A stretch of DNA of 64,000 nucleotides from Neisseria dumasiana (GTDB taxonomy: Bacteria; Pseudomonadota; Gammaproteobacteria; Burkholderiales; Neisseriaceae). The position numbers and the translations under genes are program-made. Below are positions 63,166-64,000 of this stretch, in pieces. Within the stretch, counting starts at the first letter, position 1, and every line of letters begins with the position of its first letter. The notes under the pieces are model-generated. The model had not been told where the DNA came from and ran no database searches. It saw only the letters and a program-made list of their open reading frames with translations. The stretch is from assembly GCF_022870885.1 (NCBI RefSeq), contig NZ_CP091509.1:2108001-2172000 (forward strand), read 5' to 3'.

Positions 63166-64000
63166 TCAAACCTCTTCCGGCAACCGGGTAATCTTCACAC
63201 GCTCGATGCGTTGCCCTTCTTTTTCCGTTACTTCAAAACGCCAGCCGTGGAAGTCGGCATAATCGCCGACGTCGGGAATGCTTTGCAACTCTTCCATGAT
63301 TAAGCCGGCAACGGTGTGGAAGTCGGCATCTTCTTCTTGCGGTGGTAGGCCGAGCTGTGGGGCAAGCTCCACATATTCGAGCGAGCCGTCAACCGTAAGG
63401 CTTTTATCGGTATTTTCCTGCAAGGCCGGTTCTTCTTCGCGTTGGAATTCTTCGGGAAACTCGCCGGCGATGGTTTCGAGCAGGTCTTTCATGGTAACCA
63501 TGCCCAATACGGCGCCGAACTCGTCCACCACCAAGGCGTAATCGGCACTTTTCTTGCGGAACAGCTCGATAGCGGTGAGCGCGGATGTGCTGTCGGGCAG
63601 AATCAGCGGCTGTTTTAAGGCCGTCTGAATATTCATTTCACCCTCGTCGAGCAGCTGGGCGAGCAGGTCTTTTTTATTGATATAACCCAACGGCTCGTCC
63701 ACGCCCGCTTTGCCGACCACCAGCAAACGGCTGTACGGGGTGCTTTGCAGCTGGGCGTGCTGCTCTTCTTTACTTTGCGAAATATCCAAGCGTTCGATGT
63801 CGCGGCGGGGAATCATCACGCCGAGAATGGGGCGTTCCGCCAGCGTGAGCACGCTGCGTATCATCGACTTTTCGTTCTCTTCAAAATGCGAATCGTCTTC
63901 GCCTTTGTTGCGCGACTGAGCCAACACGGTTTCACGGATACCCATCATGCCCAACACATTATCGGCCGTGCGTTTGCGCCACGAGCTGCTGATGTAGTCG
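63166..64000 (-). CDS. CBS-pair / CorC-HlyC-domain protein, N-terminus outside window
   Basis: The coding frame remains open to the window edge (DYISSSWRKRTADNVLGMMG at its start), so the ATG codons near 63957 are not the true start. A linker leads into a CBS pair (about the TLAERPILGVMIPRRDIERLD and DYALVVDEFGAVLGMVTMKDL region) and a C-terminal CorC/HlyC transporter-associated domain (LPPQEEDADFHTVAGLIME, then FEVTEKEGQRIERVKI). The missing N-terminus should be a membrane domain of TerC or DUF21 type. Metal efflux or tolerance is the usual guess for such proteins. A DUS is in frame (IQTALKQP). Confidence 0.88.
   Translation of the reverse strand, partial: DYISSSWRKRTADNVLGMMGIRETVLAQSRNKGEDDSHFEENEKSMIRSVLTLAERPILGVMIPRRDIERLDISQSKEEQHAQLQSTPYSRLLVVGKAGVDEPLGYINKKDLLAQLLDEGEMNIQTALKQPLILPDSTSALTAIELFRKKSADYALVVDEFGAVLGMVTMKDLLETIAGEFPEEFQREEEPALQENTDKSLTVDGSLEYVELAPQLGLPPQEEDADFHTVAGLIMEELQSIPDVGDYADFHGWRFEVTEKEGQRIERVKITRLPEEV

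Noticed and set aside
63166..63957. Start of the CBS/CorC gene at the ATG near 63957
   Set aside because: The frame continues to the window edge with family-like sequence; the membrane domain must lie outside.

Overview
The window is Neisseria (Neisseriaceae) chromosome. The 12-base DNA uptake sequence AGGCCGTCTGAA (the AG-DUS dialect, with a few ATGCCGTCTGAA copies) occurs throughout, both as inverted pairs between genes that look like transcription terminators and inside coding sequence. Gene content agrees: cbb3 oxidase, HpuA/HpuB/HemO haem uptake, a Slam protein, FimV/TspA, and an fHbp-like lipoprotein. The AG dialect and the presence of pflBA suggest a commensal or animal-associated species rather than N. 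meningitidis or N. gonorrhoeae; this is an inference.

Layout. 0-2.6 kb: ccoNOQ(P) on the minus strand behind an FNR-type promoter. 2.6-14.4 kb: M61 peptidase, DUF442 protein, phosphate transporter, anmK, maf, an SDR, two small membrane proteins, yqaA-like, hemH, erpA and a zinc-ribbon membrane protein. 14.7-17.1 kb: fimV/tspA broken by a one-base frameshift. 17.4-20.3 kb: ispZ-yciI-bolA and two parvulin-type foldase genes. 20.4-25.2 kb (minus): a GntR regulator, then pyrF, rfaE1, hldD, rraA and an osmC-like gene. 25.4-28.4 kb: mnmC and a DUF2157 membrane protein. 28.6-34.5 kb: a haem acquisition locus in which a Slam translocon gene is divergent from hpuA-hpuB-hemO. 34.8-42.8 kb: DUF1853 protein, aminopeptidase P with a peptide transporter, trmJ, suhB, a lone rnfB and slyD. 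43-49 kb: an Ala-rich lipoprotein, an FAD-linked dehydrogenase, pflB and pflA, then a 24-bp tandem repeat. 49-56.3 kb: lrgAB, an NlpC/P60 hydrolase, ubiB, a small bacteriocin-like remnant with a two-helix membrane protein, and pepN. 56.3-64 kb: nested miniature transposons, an fHbp-like lipoprotein, a dispersin-B-like hexosaminidase, sspAB, a YafJ-type amidotransferase, obg and the C-terminal part of a CBS/CorC protein.

How it works together. The cbb3 oxidase and pyruvate formate-lyase fit life at low oxygen, and both have FNR-like sites upstream. Slam would place lipoprotein HpuA on the surface, HpuB would import haem with TonB energy, and HemO would release the iron; hemH and erpA cover haem and Fe-S assembly elsewhere. 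The fHbp-like lipoprotein is a second plausible Slam client. The most notable signals are a MITE family with 5-bp target duplications (including a copy nested within a copy and one at a DUS), the frameshifted fimV/tspA, the frameshifted double-glycine peptide, the dispersin-like enzyme, and the 24-bp array inside a DUS pair. No tRNA, rRNA, CRISPR array, prophage or full-length insertion sequence was seen.
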